Assembly: GCA_964516295.1 (NCBI GenBank)
Contig: CAZEYT010000070.1
Location: 1-15,222 of the forward strand
DNA: 15,222 nt
Source: CAZEYT01 sp964516295
GTDB lineage: Bacteria > Verrucomicrobiota > Verrucomicrobiia > Chthoniobacterales > Terrimicrobiaceae
Direction of reading: 5' to 3'
Positions 1 through 7,049 of the stretch are shown here, piece by piece; positions within the stretch are counted from its first letter, which is position 1, and each line of letters starts with the position of its first letter. Position numbers and translations under genes: made by a program. The notes under the pieces are model-generated. The model worked only from the letters and a program-made list of their open reading frames with translations, was not told the origin of the DNA and did no database searches.

Positions 1-232
1 TCCGCGCCCATCGCGCCACGCCCAGCGCGAGTGCAGCGCAAATCATCAGCGGCGGCCAGTCGCCGACTTTTCGCACCGTGGCATGAAAGCGGTGCTCGGC
101 GGTCTTTCGCCACCCCTTGCCTTGCGCCTCGACGATGGCAGCTCGGACCGGTGCATCGATACTGAAGGCCCAACGCACAGCGACTGCTCCGACGACGAGG
201 AGGAGCAAAACCAGTGCGACTTTCATAGACAT
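1..232 (-). CDS. Partial membrane protein, possibly PAP2-like phosphatase (N-terminus)
   Basis: The minus strand stays open from an ATG at 232 (second ATG at 226) to the window edge, giving 77 residues of an incomplete protein. It starts with a clear hydrophobic segment (residues about 4-22, with VALVLLLLVVGAVAV). A polar stretch follows, FSIDAPVRAAIVEAQGKG, and a second hydrophobic segment begins near residue 60 after GDWPP. This layout, a first helix, a D.PV loop, and then a GDWP motif leading into another helix, resembles the N-terminus of PAP2-family membrane phosphatases. The catalytic motifs of that family would lie beyond the left edge, so the family call is an inference. No good Shine-Dalgarno site is seen. 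The gene is divergent from the phosphatase-like gene to its right, about 119 bp away. Confidence 0.6.
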   Translation of the reverse strand, partial: MSMKVALVLLLLVVGAVAVRWAFSIDAPVRAAIVEAQGKGWRKTAEHRFHATVRKVGDWPPLMICAALALGVARWAR

Positions 233-351
233 GCGGAGTTCTGTAAACGGCGACGGCGTCCCTGACCAGCGCTTTCGGGCATCGCAAGGATGTGACAGAA
301 TCGTTTCGGATTCGGAATTGCCCGCCGTCCGACGCCCTCCATAGTGGATGG

Positions 352-1629
352 GTGAAATTTCTCCTCTCCCTTCTGGCGGTGCTCGCGGCTCCGCTCGTCA
401 TATCCGCGAACAATGTCATTTTCATCCATCCGGACGGGGCCGGTGTTTCGCACTGGCAGGCAACGCGGTTTTACTCCTCCGGACCCGACGGAGATTTGAA
501 TTGGGACCGCCTACCGAATGTCGCCGTCTATCGGGGACACATGAAAGATTCGCTCACGGCCACGTCAAACGGCGGTGCCACCACGCACGCTTACGGAATC
601 AAGGTCCCCGCCTCCGCCTTCGGCACCGATCGTCCAGGCAAGGATCGTCCCGTCGCCGCCTCGGGAAAAACCGGCAGCCTCATGCATGAAGCTCTGGAGC
701 GGAAAATCAAGGTCGGCCTTGTGAACTCGGGCAGCATCATCGAGCCGGGCACGGCGTGTTTTGTGGCAAGTGTGGAAAAACGCGATGTCTACGAGGAGAT
801 CACCCGTCAAGTCGTCGAGTCCGGCGTCGATGTCATTCTGAGCGGTGGCGAGGAATGGTTTTTGCCGGAGGGCACGGCCGGACGACACTGTAAATCGGGA
901 AAGCGCAAGGACGGCGAAGACCTCGTCTCCCTCGCCCGGAAGCTCGGATACACTGTCGTCTTCACCCGCGAAGAACTCCTCGCCGTCCCGGCCGGGACCA
1001 AGAAGCTTCTGGGAATTTTTGCCGAGGCGAACACCTTCAACGACATGAGCGAAGAGGCGATGACGGCGCTCGGGCTTCCAACGTTCAAGCCAGATGCTCC
1101 AACGCTCGCCGAGATGACCACGGCGGCTCTCCAGATTCTCTCGCCGGGGCCGTTTTTCCTCGTCGTCGAAGAAGAGGGAGCCGACAATTTCGGCAACAGC
1201 AATAACGCGATCGGTGTGCTGGATTCTCTGACCCGTGCCGACGAAGCGCTTGGTGTGGCAACCGCGTTTGTGGAGAAAAATCCGGACACTCTTCTCATCA
1301 CCGCCGCCGACAGCTCGGCCGGAAGCATGGATGCCATCGGTTTTTCGGAATCGCCCGAGAAGACCGCCATCGCCCTGAATCGCCGCGACCGAAATGGCGC
1401 GCCCTACAGTGTTCCCCCGGGGAGCAAAAAACCGTTCCTCTCCCAGCCGGACCGCAACGGCGTGCAGCATCCCTTTGTCATCACCTGGGGCACGCTGCTC
1501 GACGCGAGCGGTGGCATTGTCGTGCGGGCCACCGGCCGTGGATCGGAAGAGGTCCGCGGAAGTTTCGACAACACCCGCATCTACGCCCTCATGCGAAAGG
1601 TCCTCCTCGGCGATTCCGACACCGAATAA
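352..1629 (+). CDS. Secreted alkaline phosphatase-fold protein lacking zinc-site histidines
   Basis: A 425-residue protein from the GTG at 352. I chose this start because a signal peptide begins there (VKFLLSLLAVLAAPLVISA); an in-frame GTG at 292 would add 20 polar residues. The protein is probably exported to the periplasm. Family hallmarks of alkaline phosphatase (PF00245) follow: NVIFIHPDGAG (D28, matching E. coli PhoA D51), TSNGGATTHAYGIK (S72, the nucleophile S102), PGTACFVA (T134, T155), VEKRDV (R144, R166), VEEEGAD (E273 and D278, matching E322 and D327) and TAADSS (D320, D369). The three zinc histidines are absent: H331 aligns with N282, H370 with S321, and the H412 region reads DASGGIVVRA. 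Residue matching was done by eye. The fold call is secure; hydrolase activity is doubtful or has altered metal use. Confidence 0.85.
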   Translation: MKFLLSLLAVLAAPLVISANNVIFIHPDGAGVSHWQATRFYSSGPDGDLNWDRLPNVAVYRGHMKDSLTATSNGGATTHAYGIKVPASAFGTDRPGKDRPVAASGKTGSLMHEALERKIKVGLVNSGSIIEPGTACFVASVEKRDVYEEITRQVVESGVDVILSGGEEWFLPEGTAGRHCKSGKRKDGEDLVSLARKLGYTVVFTREELLAVPAGTKKLLGIFAEANTFNDMSEEAMTALGLPTFKPDAPTLAEMTTAALQILSPGPFFLVVEEEGADNFGNSNNAIGVLDSLTRADEALGVATAFVEKNPDTLLITAADSSAGSMDAIGFSESPEKTAIALNRRDRNGAPYSVPPGSKKPFLSQPDRNGVQHPFVITWGTLLDASGGIVVRATGRGSEEVRGSFDNTRIYALMRKVLLGDSDTE

Positions 1630-1701
1630 CCACGGCGTTCAGCCGTCGGGGGAATTTCTCTTGTCACAGACGGACCGGGAAAAGAAAGTCGCCCTGCCAT
1701 T

Positions 1702-2970
1702 ATGCCGAATACGATTTTGACCGGAGCCCAATGGGGCGACGAAGGAAAAGGTAAGATCATTGATTTTCTCACGGACGAAGCCGACATCGTCGTCCGCAGC
1801 CAGGGAGGGAACAACGCCGGACACACCATTGTCATTGGCGGAGAAAAATACGTCCTCCACCTCATTCCCTCCGGAATCCTCCGCAAGTCCAAAACGTGCG
1901 TTATCGGAAATGGCGTCGTCATTGATCCCGTCGCCCTCGTCGGCGAAATTGACGGTCTCCGCCAACGCGGGGTAAAAGTCGAAAAGAACCTTCTCATCAG
2001 CGACGCAGCGCATCTCGTGATGCCCTACCACCGCGAGCTGGACGCCCTTCGCGAATCGCTCAAGGGCCGCGGAAAAATCGGCACGACCAAGCGCGGCATC
2101 GGCCCGGCCTACGCCGACAAGGCCTCGCGCACCGGCCTGCGCATGTGCGACCTCGTCCAACCCGAGGTTTTCAAAGAAAAACTCGCCCGCCGCATCAAAG
2201 AGAACAACGCCGTGCTCAAGAGCCTCGGCGGAAAACCTGTGAACGGAAAACAGATTCTCGCCGACTCACTCGTGGCCGCCGAAGTCCTCCGACCCTTCGT
2301 TACGAACACTGTGGTTTATCTCCATAAGGCCGTCCAAGCCGGTAAAAGCCTCCTCTTCGAAGGCGCGCAGGGCACGTTCCTCGACATCGATCACGGCACC
2401 TATCCGTACGTCACCAGTTCGAATACCACTTCTGGCGGAGCCTGCACCGGAAGCGGCGTTCCTCCACACCGAATGGATCGCGTGCTTGGCGTCATGAAAG
2501 CCTACACGACCCGCGTCGGCGAAGGTCCCTTCCCGAGCGAAGACCAGGGCATTAGCGATGCCCTCCACGCCATGGGTCGCGAGTACGGGGCCACCACCGG
2601 CCGGGCCCGGCGCTGCGGATGGTTCGACGCCGTCGCCACCCACTTCGCCACCATGGTCAATGGCATCGACGACCTCGCCATCACCAACCTCGACGGCCTC
2701 GATGCCGTGGAAAAGATCCGCGTCTGCGTCGCCTACAAACTCGATGGCCGCAAAATCTCGGTCCCGCCGACCGATACCGCCGCCCTCGCCCGCTGCGCCG
2801 CCGTTTACAAAGACTTCCCCGGCTGGCTCACCCCGACCGAACACGCCAAGAAATTTTCGGACCTCCCGCCGAACGCCCGCGCCTACGTCGATGCGATCTC
2901 TGCTCTTACCGGGGCAAAGCTCTCCATCGTCAGCGTCGGGCCGGGTCGGGATCAGACGATTCGACTCTGA
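1702..2970 (+). CDS. purA: Adenylosuccinate synthetase
   Basis: A 422-residue cytoplasmic enzyme that joins IMP and aspartate using GTP, the first committed step from IMP to AMP. Length is normal for the family. Signature blocks are all present: GAQWGDEGKGKIID at the N-terminus with catalytic D13, GGNNAGHT with catalytic H41, FEGAQGTFLDIDHGTYPYV, RVGEGPFPSE, ATTGRARRCGWFDA and TNLDGLD. The ATG at 1702 puts D13 and H41 at the same numbers as in E. coli PurA, which supports this start. A possible promoter lies just upstream, TTGTCA at 1661-1666 and GAAAGT at 1684-1689 with a 17-nt spacer. It would give a very short leader, consistent with the lack of a Shine-Dalgarno site. uppS begins 5 nt after the stop, so the two are probably co-transcribed. 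Confidence 0.97.
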   Translation: MPNTILTGAQWGDEGKGKIIDFLTDEADIVVRSQGGNNAGHTIVIGGEKYVLHLIPSGILRKSKTCVIGNGVVIDPVALVGEIDGLRQRGVKVEKNLLISDAAHLVMPYHRELDALRESLKGRGKIGTTKRGIGPAYADKASRTGLRMCDLVQPEVFKEKLARRIKENNAVLKSLGGKPVNGKQILADSLVAAEVLRPFVTNTVVYLHKAVQAGKSLLFEGAQGTFLDIDHGTYPYVTSSNTTSGGACTGSGVPPHRMDRVLGVMKAYTTRVGEGPFPSEDQGISDALHAMGREYGATTGRARRCGWFDAVATHFATMVNGIDDLAITNLDGLDAVEKIRVCVAYKLDGRKISVPPTDTAALARCAAVYKDFPGWLTPTEHAKKFSDLPPNARAYVDAISALTGAKLSIVSVGPGRDQTIRL

Positions 2971-2975
2971 AATCC

Positions 2976-3677
2976 GTGAAACCCGTCCCCCGTCACGTCG
3001 CCGTCATCATGGACGGCAATGGTCGTTGGGCCCAACAACGCGGCCTCCCGCGCCTCGCCGGTCACGAGCAGGGCTCAAAGTCCATTCGCGCCTGTGTCGA
3101 GGCCTGCATGGAGTCCGGCGTCGAATTTCTTACGCTCTACGCGTTTTCCTCCGAAAACTGGAAACGCCCGGCCGCTGAGGTCAATGGTCTCATGCTGCTT
3201 CTCGAGCGGTTCCTGAACGAAAAACGCGACGAGATGCTCCGCGAGGGCGTCCGACTTCGCGCCATCGGCCGAATTGACGAGCTCCCCGCCGCCTGTCGGC
3301 GCAAGCTCGAGGAGGTCATGACCGTCACCGCGGGAAATTCCAAGCTCCACGTCATCCTCGCCCTCAGTTACAGCGGGCGCGTCGAAATCCTCGATGCCGT
3401 TCGCTCGATCTCGCGTGATGTCGCCGCCGGAACCCTCCGGGAGGAAGAAATCGACGCCACCTTTTTTTCCTCCCGTCTCGCCACCTCGGGCATCCCGGAC
3501 CCCGATCTCCTCATCCGCACCTCAGGCGAAATGCGCATTTCGAATTTCCTCCTCTGGCAACTCAGCTACACCGAAATCCATGTCACAAAAAAACTTTGGC
3601 CGGATTTCGGCAAAGAGGACTTTTTGGCGGCCCTGCAGGATTTCGCCGGACGCGGACGCCGCTATGGCGGGGTCTGA
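2976..3677 (+). CDS. uppS: Polyprenyl diphosphate synthase (UppS family, cis-prenyltransferase)
   Basis: A 233-residue cis-prenyltransferase. It condenses isopentenyl diphosphate units onto farnesyl diphosphate to make the C55-type lipid carrier used for peptidoglycan and other envelope glycans. Motifs in order: HVAVIMDGNGRWA (catalytic D13), RLAGHEQG, YAFSSENWKRP (near 55-64), and RTSGEMRISNFLLWQLSYTE (181-200), the pyrophosphate-binding region. The frame is open far upstream, but the start must lie near the purA stop. GTG at 2976 gives VKPVPRHVAVIMDG, the usual UppS beginning, and lies 5 nt after the purA TGA. A CTG at 2967 overlapping that stop is a less likely alternative. Close packing suggests translation coupled to purA. 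I see no terminator before eno. Confidence 0.95.
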   Translation: MKPVPRHVAVIMDGNGRWAQQRGLPRLAGHEQGSKSIRACVEACMESGVEFLTLYAFSSENWKRPAAEVNGLMLLLERFLNEKRDEMLREGVRLRAIGRIDELPAACRRKLEEVMTVTAGNSKLHVILALSYSGRVEILDAVRSISRDVAAGTLREEEIDATFFSSRLATSGIPDPDLLIRTSGEMRISNFLLWQLSYTEIHVTKKLWPDFGKEDFLAALQDFAGRGRRYGGV

Positions 3678-3783
3678 TTGACCCGCATCAAGTCCCACGC
3701 GCAAATCTTCTTGCATGCCACGCCCGGGAATAGATGCTTTCGGGGCGTTCATTTTCATCAACCCAAGAAAAACCAACCCACAC

Positions 3784-5067
3784 ATGTCAGCCACCACCAT
3801 CACCGCCATTCGTGCCCGCCAAATCCTCGACTCCCGTGGAAATCCCACGGTCGAAGCCGATGTTGAACTCGCCGGAGGCGCCCTCGGCCGCGCCGCGGTC
3901 CCGAGTGGAGCCAGCACCGGGGAACACGAAGCGGTCGAACTCCGCGACGGCGTCAAGACCAGCTACCTCGGCAAAGGCGTCACCAAAGCCGTTGCCAACG
4001 TCGGCAGCCTCCTCGCCCCGGCCCTCGTCGGACTCGATGCCCTCGACCAGATCGGCCTCGACAAGACGATGCTGGCCGTGGACGGCACCCCGACCAAGAA
4101 GAAAGTCGGTGCCAATGCGATCCTCGCCGTCTCCCTTGCCGCAGCCAAGGCCGCTTCGACCCAGGTTGGCGTCCCGCTCTACAAATACCTCGGCGGGCCC
4201 AACGCCAAAGTCCTGCCCGTCCCGATGATGAACATCGTCAACGGCGGTGCCCACAGCGACGCGCCGATCGATTTTCAGGAGTTCATGATCATCCCGAAGG
4301 ACTTCCCGACGTTCTCGGAAGCCCTCCGCGCCGGAACGGAAATCTTCCACGCCCTCAAAGGCGAACTCAAAAAGCGCGGGCTCTCCACCGCCATCGGTGA
4401 TGAGGGCGGATTCGCCCCCGCATTCACCTCGGCCGAGGACGCCCTCGAGACCATCGCGAAGTCGGTAAAGGCCGCCGGCTACAGATTCGGCAAGCAGATC
4501 TTCATCGCCCTCGACGCCGCTTCGAGCGAGTTCTACGACGCCGCCAAGAAAGCCTACGTCTTCAAAAAGTCGGATGGCTCGAAGCGCACTGACGACGAAC
4601 TCGTCGCCTACTATCAGGAACTCTGCTCGAAATACCCCATCGTCTCCATCGAAGACGGCTGCGCAGAAAACGACTGGGTGGGCTGGAAAAAACTCACCGA
4701 CGCTCTCGGTGACACCGTCCAACTCGTCGGCGATGACCTCTTCGTCACCAATGTCGAATTCCTCCAAAAGGGCATCGACAAGGGCGTCGGCAACTCGATC
4801 CTCGTCAAGGTCAACCAAATCGGCTCCCTCACGGAGACCCTCGACGCCATCGAACTCGCCAAGGAAAACCGCTACACTGCCGTCATCAGCCACCGCTCCG
4901 GAGAGACCGAGGACACCACGATCTCCGATATCGCCGTCGCCACAAACGCCGGCCAGATCAAGACCGGCTCCCTCTGCCGCACCGACCGCGTCGCCAAGTA
5001 CAACCAGCTCCTCCGCATCGAGGAAGAGTTGGGCGACGACGCCGTCTACGGCGGCAAAATGCGCTGA
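3784..5067 (+). CDS. eno: Enolase (phosphopyruvate hydratase)
   Basis: A 427-residue enolase, interconverting 2-phosphoglycerate and phosphoenolpyruvate in glycolysis and gluconeogenesis. The ATG at 3784 gives MSATTITAIRARQILDSRGN, the normal enolase N-terminus. An in-frame ATG at 3715 would add 23 unrelated residues and is rejected. Visible features: GGAHSDAPIDFQEFMI (H157), the catalytic acid/base E207 in GDEGGFAP, magnesium ligands D244, E290 (SIEDG) and D317 (VGDDLF), catalytic K342 in ILVKVNQIGSLTET, and SHRSGETEDTTISDIAV. The 106-nt gap after uppS contains a TTGACC at 3678-3683 but no convincing -10 element. A strong intrinsic terminator follows 24 nt after the stop. Confidence 0.98.
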   Translation: MSATTITAIRARQILDSRGNPTVEADVELAGGALGRAAVPSGASTGEHEAVELRDGVKTSYLGKGVTKAVANVGSLLAPALVGLDALDQIGLDKTMLAVDGTPTKKKVGANAILAVSLAAAKAASTQVGVPLYKYLGGPNAKVLPVPMMNIVNGGAHSDAPIDFQEFMIIPKDFPTFSEALRAGTEIFHALKGELKKRGLSTAIGDEGGFAPAFTSAEDALETIAKSVKAAGYRFGKQIFIALDAASSEFYDAAKKAYVFKKSDGSKRTDDELVAYYQELCSKYPIVSIEDGCAENDWVGWKKLTDALGDTVQLVGDDLFVTNVEFLQKGIDKGVGNSILVKVNQIGSLTETLDAIELAKENRYTAVISHRSGETEDTTISDIAVATNAGQIKTGSLCRTDRVAKYNQLLRIEEELGDDAVYGGKMR

Positions 5068-5091
5068 GCATCGCCCCTTCCCACAAAAACG

Positions 5092-5122
5092 CGGCTCCGG
5101 TCACCCGGAGCCGAGTTTTTTT
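5092..5122 (+). terminator. Intrinsic terminator of eno
   Basis: A perfect 9-bp GC-rich stem (CGGCTCCGG at 5092-5100 and CCGGAGCCG at 5105-5113) with loop TCAC is followed by AG and seven T residues (5116-5122). It lies just downstream of the eno stop and should end the purA-uppS-eno transcription block. Confidence 0.93.
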
Positions 5123-5184
5123 ATCCCCTTGCCCACCCCGGCACCACGAGTTCATCGGCAAAACCGTCGGACGCCGTGCCGCGA

Positions 5185-5295
5185 GTGGACCCTGTGAAGA
5201 TCCACAAGAACGAGAAAACCTCCACGGAACTTTGGAGAAAAGCCGGCCTTTGCGCCCGGATTCCCAAAGGCGTTTATCGGTTCCGCAACCACTGA
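5185..5295 (+). pseudogene. Remnant of small hypothetical gene cut by an IS3-type end
   Basis: From GTG 5185 (other possible starts GTG 5176 and 5194) a short frame reads MDPVKIHKNEKTSTELW, then RKAGLCARIPKGVYRFRNH, and stops at 5293-5295. From memory, the final motif PKGVYRFR(N/T)H is usually followed by EEA...W in small bacterial proteins of unknown function. Here the protein stops exactly where the IS-like end TGAGGTGGACCCCGG begins, and the stop codon TGA is itself the first three bases of that end. I therefore read this as the 5' part of a small gene interrupted by transposon insertion. No continuation of the gene is visible on the far side of the IS remnants. Function unknown; there is no clear Shine-Dalgarno site. 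Confidence 0.4.
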
Positions 5296-5384
5296 GGTGG
5301 ACCCCGGAAATCGGACCGGGGGATAAGCTCTAAAAAGCGATGGCGGCGGGGAGTGGAAACCCACAACCTGAAAGACCATCGAAA

Positions 5385-5678
5385 ATGAAAGGCAAACGCA
5401 GAAGACACGACGCAGGATTCAAAGCCCGGGCGGCACTGGAAGCGCTCAAAGGGCAAAAAACGACGCAGCGGATTGCGGCGGAATATGACATTCACCCGAC
5501 CCAAGTCTCGGACTGGAAGAAGACGCTCCTGGAAGGAATTGGAGACGCCTTCGAGGGGCGGAGAGCGGGAGTGCAGGAGGATTTCGAGGCTGAGCGCGAG
5601 GAGCTGCATTCCAAGATCGGGGAGTTGACCGTGAAGCTGGATTTTTTGGAACCAAAATCCAAACAGCTCGGCCTATGA
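5385..5678 (+). CDS. IS3-family transposase OrfA
   Basis: A 97-residue protein of the IS3 OrfA type, the DNA-binding partner of the transposase. The N-terminus is basic (MKGKRRRHDAGFKARAALEA), followed by a helix-turn-helix around residues 25-50 (TTQRIAAEYDIHPTQVSDWK). A charged, probably coiled-coil C-terminus follows (FEAEREELHSKIGELTVKLD) and ends in QLGL. The ATG at 5385 is preferred; an in-frame ATG at 5340 would add 15 unrelated residues. The gene is intact and overlaps orfB by ATGA at 5675-5678. Without a functional OrfB it cannot drive transposition by itself. Confidence 0.88.
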   Translation: MKGKRRRHDAGFKARAALEALKGQKTTQRIAAEYDIHPTQVSDWKKTLLEGIGDAFEGRRAGVQEDFEAEREELHSKIGELTVKLDFLEPKSKQLGL

Positions 5679-6231
5679 AGCGGGCCGAGCTGGTAGAAAA
5701 AAATCACCCGAAGTTGAGCGTGAGAGAGCAGTGCCGTCTGCTGTCGGTGTCGCGGACGACACTGAATAACAAGCCGGTGGAAGAGAGAGCCGAGGATATC
5801 GAGATCATGCGACTGATGGACAAGGTTTAAATGAAGGATCCGTGAATTGGGAGCCGCCGACTGGTGCCGCTTCTGGAGCGCGATCACGGAGTAAAAGTCA
5901 ACCGGAAGAGGATGCAGAGGCTGCGTCGCAAGATGGGGAACGAGACGATTTGGTGTCGTCCACGCCGCACCAGCATTCCCGACAACGGGCACCGGAACTA
6001 CCCGTATCTGCTACGAGATCGGGCGGTGGGGTATTCCAACGAAGTTTGGTGCGCGGACATCACGTATGTGCCGATGCCGCACGGCTACGCCTATTTGTGC
6101 GCGGTGATGGGTTGGCATTCCCGCAAGGTGCTGGGCCGGGCGGTGAGCAACACGATGGACGCAGGGCTCACGCAAGAGGCCCTTACGCAAAGCCGGGGCC
6201 TTCCCGCCATCTTCAACACGGACCAAGGCAG
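5675..6231 (+). pseudogene. IS3-family transposase OrfB, two nonsense mutations and 3' truncation
   Basis: The orfB frame starts with MKRAELVEKNHPKLSVREQC and reads to EIMRLMDKV, then meets TAA at 5828-5830. After MKDP it meets TGA at 5843-5845, and continues in the same frame with IGSRRLVPLLERDHGVKVNR and onward. Each stop is one base from the codon expected by the family (Tyr or His, and Cys or similar, within the usual MDxxYxxDPCxGSRRL block), so these are point mutations rather than frameshifts. The rve-type core retains the first catalytic Asp in VWCADITYVPM and the second in IFNTDQGS. Homology then ends abruptly near 6231, so the third catalytic residue (Glu) is missing. A few residues before IFNTDQGS also seem deleted relative to relatives as I remember them. 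Confidence 0.85.
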
Positions 6232-6358
6232 CGCGCTCCAAGAGCATGGCGGCATTCAGGAGCATCTCAGCGACGGTGGGAAGACCGTCGGAAAGGCCGT
6301 TCTGGAGAAGGGTGTTGATGGCGTCTTGGGTGGTGGTAGTTTCGGGTTGTCCGGACAT
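6232..6358 (-). pseudogene. N-terminal fragment of an IS256-family (Mutator) transposase
   Basis: From the ATG at 6356-6358 the minus strand reads MSGQPETTTTQDAINTLLQN, then GLSDGLPTVAEMLLNAAMLL, then ER. This resembles the extreme N-terminus of IS256-type transposases (TIQD.. and a LLNAAMLLER block). After LLER the reading frame runs into the reverse complement of the IS3 orfB Asp motif, so everything downstream, including the DDE catalytic domain, is gone. It looks like one IS that inserted into, or recombined with, another, followed by deletion. The sequence upstream of this ATG (6359 to about 6440) may include the outer IS256 end, but I could not identify a terminal repeat with confidence. 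Confidence 0.65.
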
Positions 6359-6452
6359 GGTTGGTGCTGGTGTTGGATTTAAGCACCCCCATCATTCGAC
6401 CGTGTCCGGGCCTTTTCAATCCCTGGGATCTGACTGCCGGAGGGTGGCGGCG

Positions 6453-6501
6453 TCCGGCCGTTTGGCCGATTCCGCTACGCTCCATCGGCCAAACGGCCGG
6501 A
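6453..6501. repeat. Perfect long inverted repeat (REP-like palindrome)
   Basis: TCCGGCCGTTTGGCCGA at 6453-6469 is matched exactly by its reverse complement at 6485-6501. One more T-A pair gives an 18-bp stem around a 13-nt loop, TCCGCTACGCTCC. The first arm also contains a smaller inverted repeat (GGCC...GGCC). No T-run follows on either strand, so it is not a standard terminator. It sits in the 245-bp gene-free stretch (6359-6603) between the IS256 fragment and the hsp20 terminator; I see no gene or other feature there. It could be a repetitive extragenic palindrome or part of a mobile-element end. Confidence 0.85.
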
Positions 6502-6603
6502 TTGATCGTGCTTCGGACTTTTACAGACGAAATGTTGCACTACCATGACTCGCCTTCGCGGCCTCCAGCCTGTGCGCACTGGTGGAAGGAAAACCCCGGT
6601 GAA

Positions 6604-6640
6604 CAAAAAAAGCCGGAGACGGTTTGAACCGCCTCCGGCT
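6604..6640 (-). terminator. Intrinsic terminator of the hsp20 pair
   Basis: Read on the minus strand, AGCCGGAGGCGGTT pairs with AACCGTCTCCGGCT, with one G-U wobble. The stem is followed by a run of T residues (plus-strand A run at 6605-6611). It lies 20 bp beyond the stop of the downstream hsp20 gene and also marks the right boundary of the IS debris. Confidence 0.85.
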
Positions 6641-6659
6641 GGATTTTGCGTGACGTTCC

Positions 6660-7031
6660 TCAGGCCACGGCGATCTTGCGCGGTTTGCTGGCCTCGGCTT
6701 TTGGAAGCCGGACGGTCAACAGTCCTTGCTCGATCGAGGCCGAGATTTGACCGGCGTCCACCGAGGGATCCAGGTCGAACACGCGACGGTAATCGCGGTG
6801 TCCGGACTCAAAGTAGACCGGCCGGCCATGGCCTTCGTTCGAATTCCGACGGCCGATCAGGATCAGCTTTCCGTCCTCGAACGTCACTTCGACCCCGTTT
6901 TTGCCCACGCCGGGCATTTCCACCTCGAGCGTGTAGCCATCGACGTCATGGTGAAGGTTCACGGCTGGAACCGTGTAGTCAACCCGCGCGGCCGCGGGCC
7001 CGGCTTCTTTTTTGGTGATGAGTTGTGACAT
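6660..7031 (-). CDS. Small heat-shock protein, Hsp20/alpha-crystallin family (second gene of pair)
   Basis: A 123-residue ATP-independent holdase chaperone that would bind unfolding proteins in the cytoplasm. The alpha-crystallin domain spans about residues 22-112: VPAVNLHHDVDGYTLEVEMP at its start, GKLILIGRR in the middle, and the typical ASIEQGLLTVRLPKAE near its end. The C-terminal tail has an I-x-V type anchor (KPRKIAV). The N-terminal arm is very short, which often means smaller or different oligomers. A Shine-Dalgarno site AAAGGA (7042-7047) lies 10 nt before the ATG. The gap to the upstream hsp20 is only 18 nt, so both are in one transcript. A terminator follows. The C-terminus is almost the same as in the upstream paralogue (LPKAExxKPRKI), pointing to a tandem duplication with divergence. 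Confidence 0.93.
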   Translation of the reverse strand: MSQLITKKEAGPAAARVDYTVPAVNLHHDVDGYTLEVEMPGVGKNGVEVTFEDGKLILIGRRNSNEGHGRPVYFESGHRDYRRVFDLDPSVDAGQISASIEQGLLTVRLPKAEASKPRKIAVA

Positions 7032-7049
7032 GGTGTTGCGTTCCTTTCT

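Larger units (their letters stand above)
5293..6231 (+). mobile_element. Truncated IS3-family element, left end to within orfB
   Basis: The element starts at a probable terminal repeat, TGAGGTGGACCCCGG, which contains a small inverted repeat (CCCCGG and CCGGGG). It carries orfA and most of orfB in the usual overlapping arrangement. The matching right end, which would contain the complement of that repeat, is not found anywhere in the window. The element is cut after the second catalytic Asp motif of orfB, at the junction with an IS256-type fragment near 6231. It is therefore dead in its present form. The left boundary is inferred from the broken upstream gene and could be off by a few bases. 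Confidence 0.7.

Noticed and set aside
565..1470. Long minus-strand reading frame (301 aa) opposite the phosphatase-like gene
   Set aside because: The plus strand encodes a recognisable protein with family motifs; the antisense frame has no known motif and is a typical shadow in GC-rich DNA.
1632..1646. Small hairpin after the phosphatase-like gene as terminator
   Set aside because: Only a 5-bp stem and no T-run follows; too weak to call.
3715..3783. N-terminal extension of enolase from ATG 3715
   Set aside because: The added 23 residues do not resemble enolase, and the family N-terminus starts exactly at the ATG at 3784.
3787..4893. Minus-strand reading frame of 368 aa opposite enolase
   Set aside because: It is the mirror of a highly conserved enolase gene and is low in complexity (many Val, Glu, Gly, Asp), as expected of an antisense shadow.
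5828..5845. Recoded stops (selenocysteine or programmed readthrough) in IS3 orfB
   Set aside because: Two different stops close together in a truncated transposase are better explained by pseudogene decay; no recoding structure was seen.
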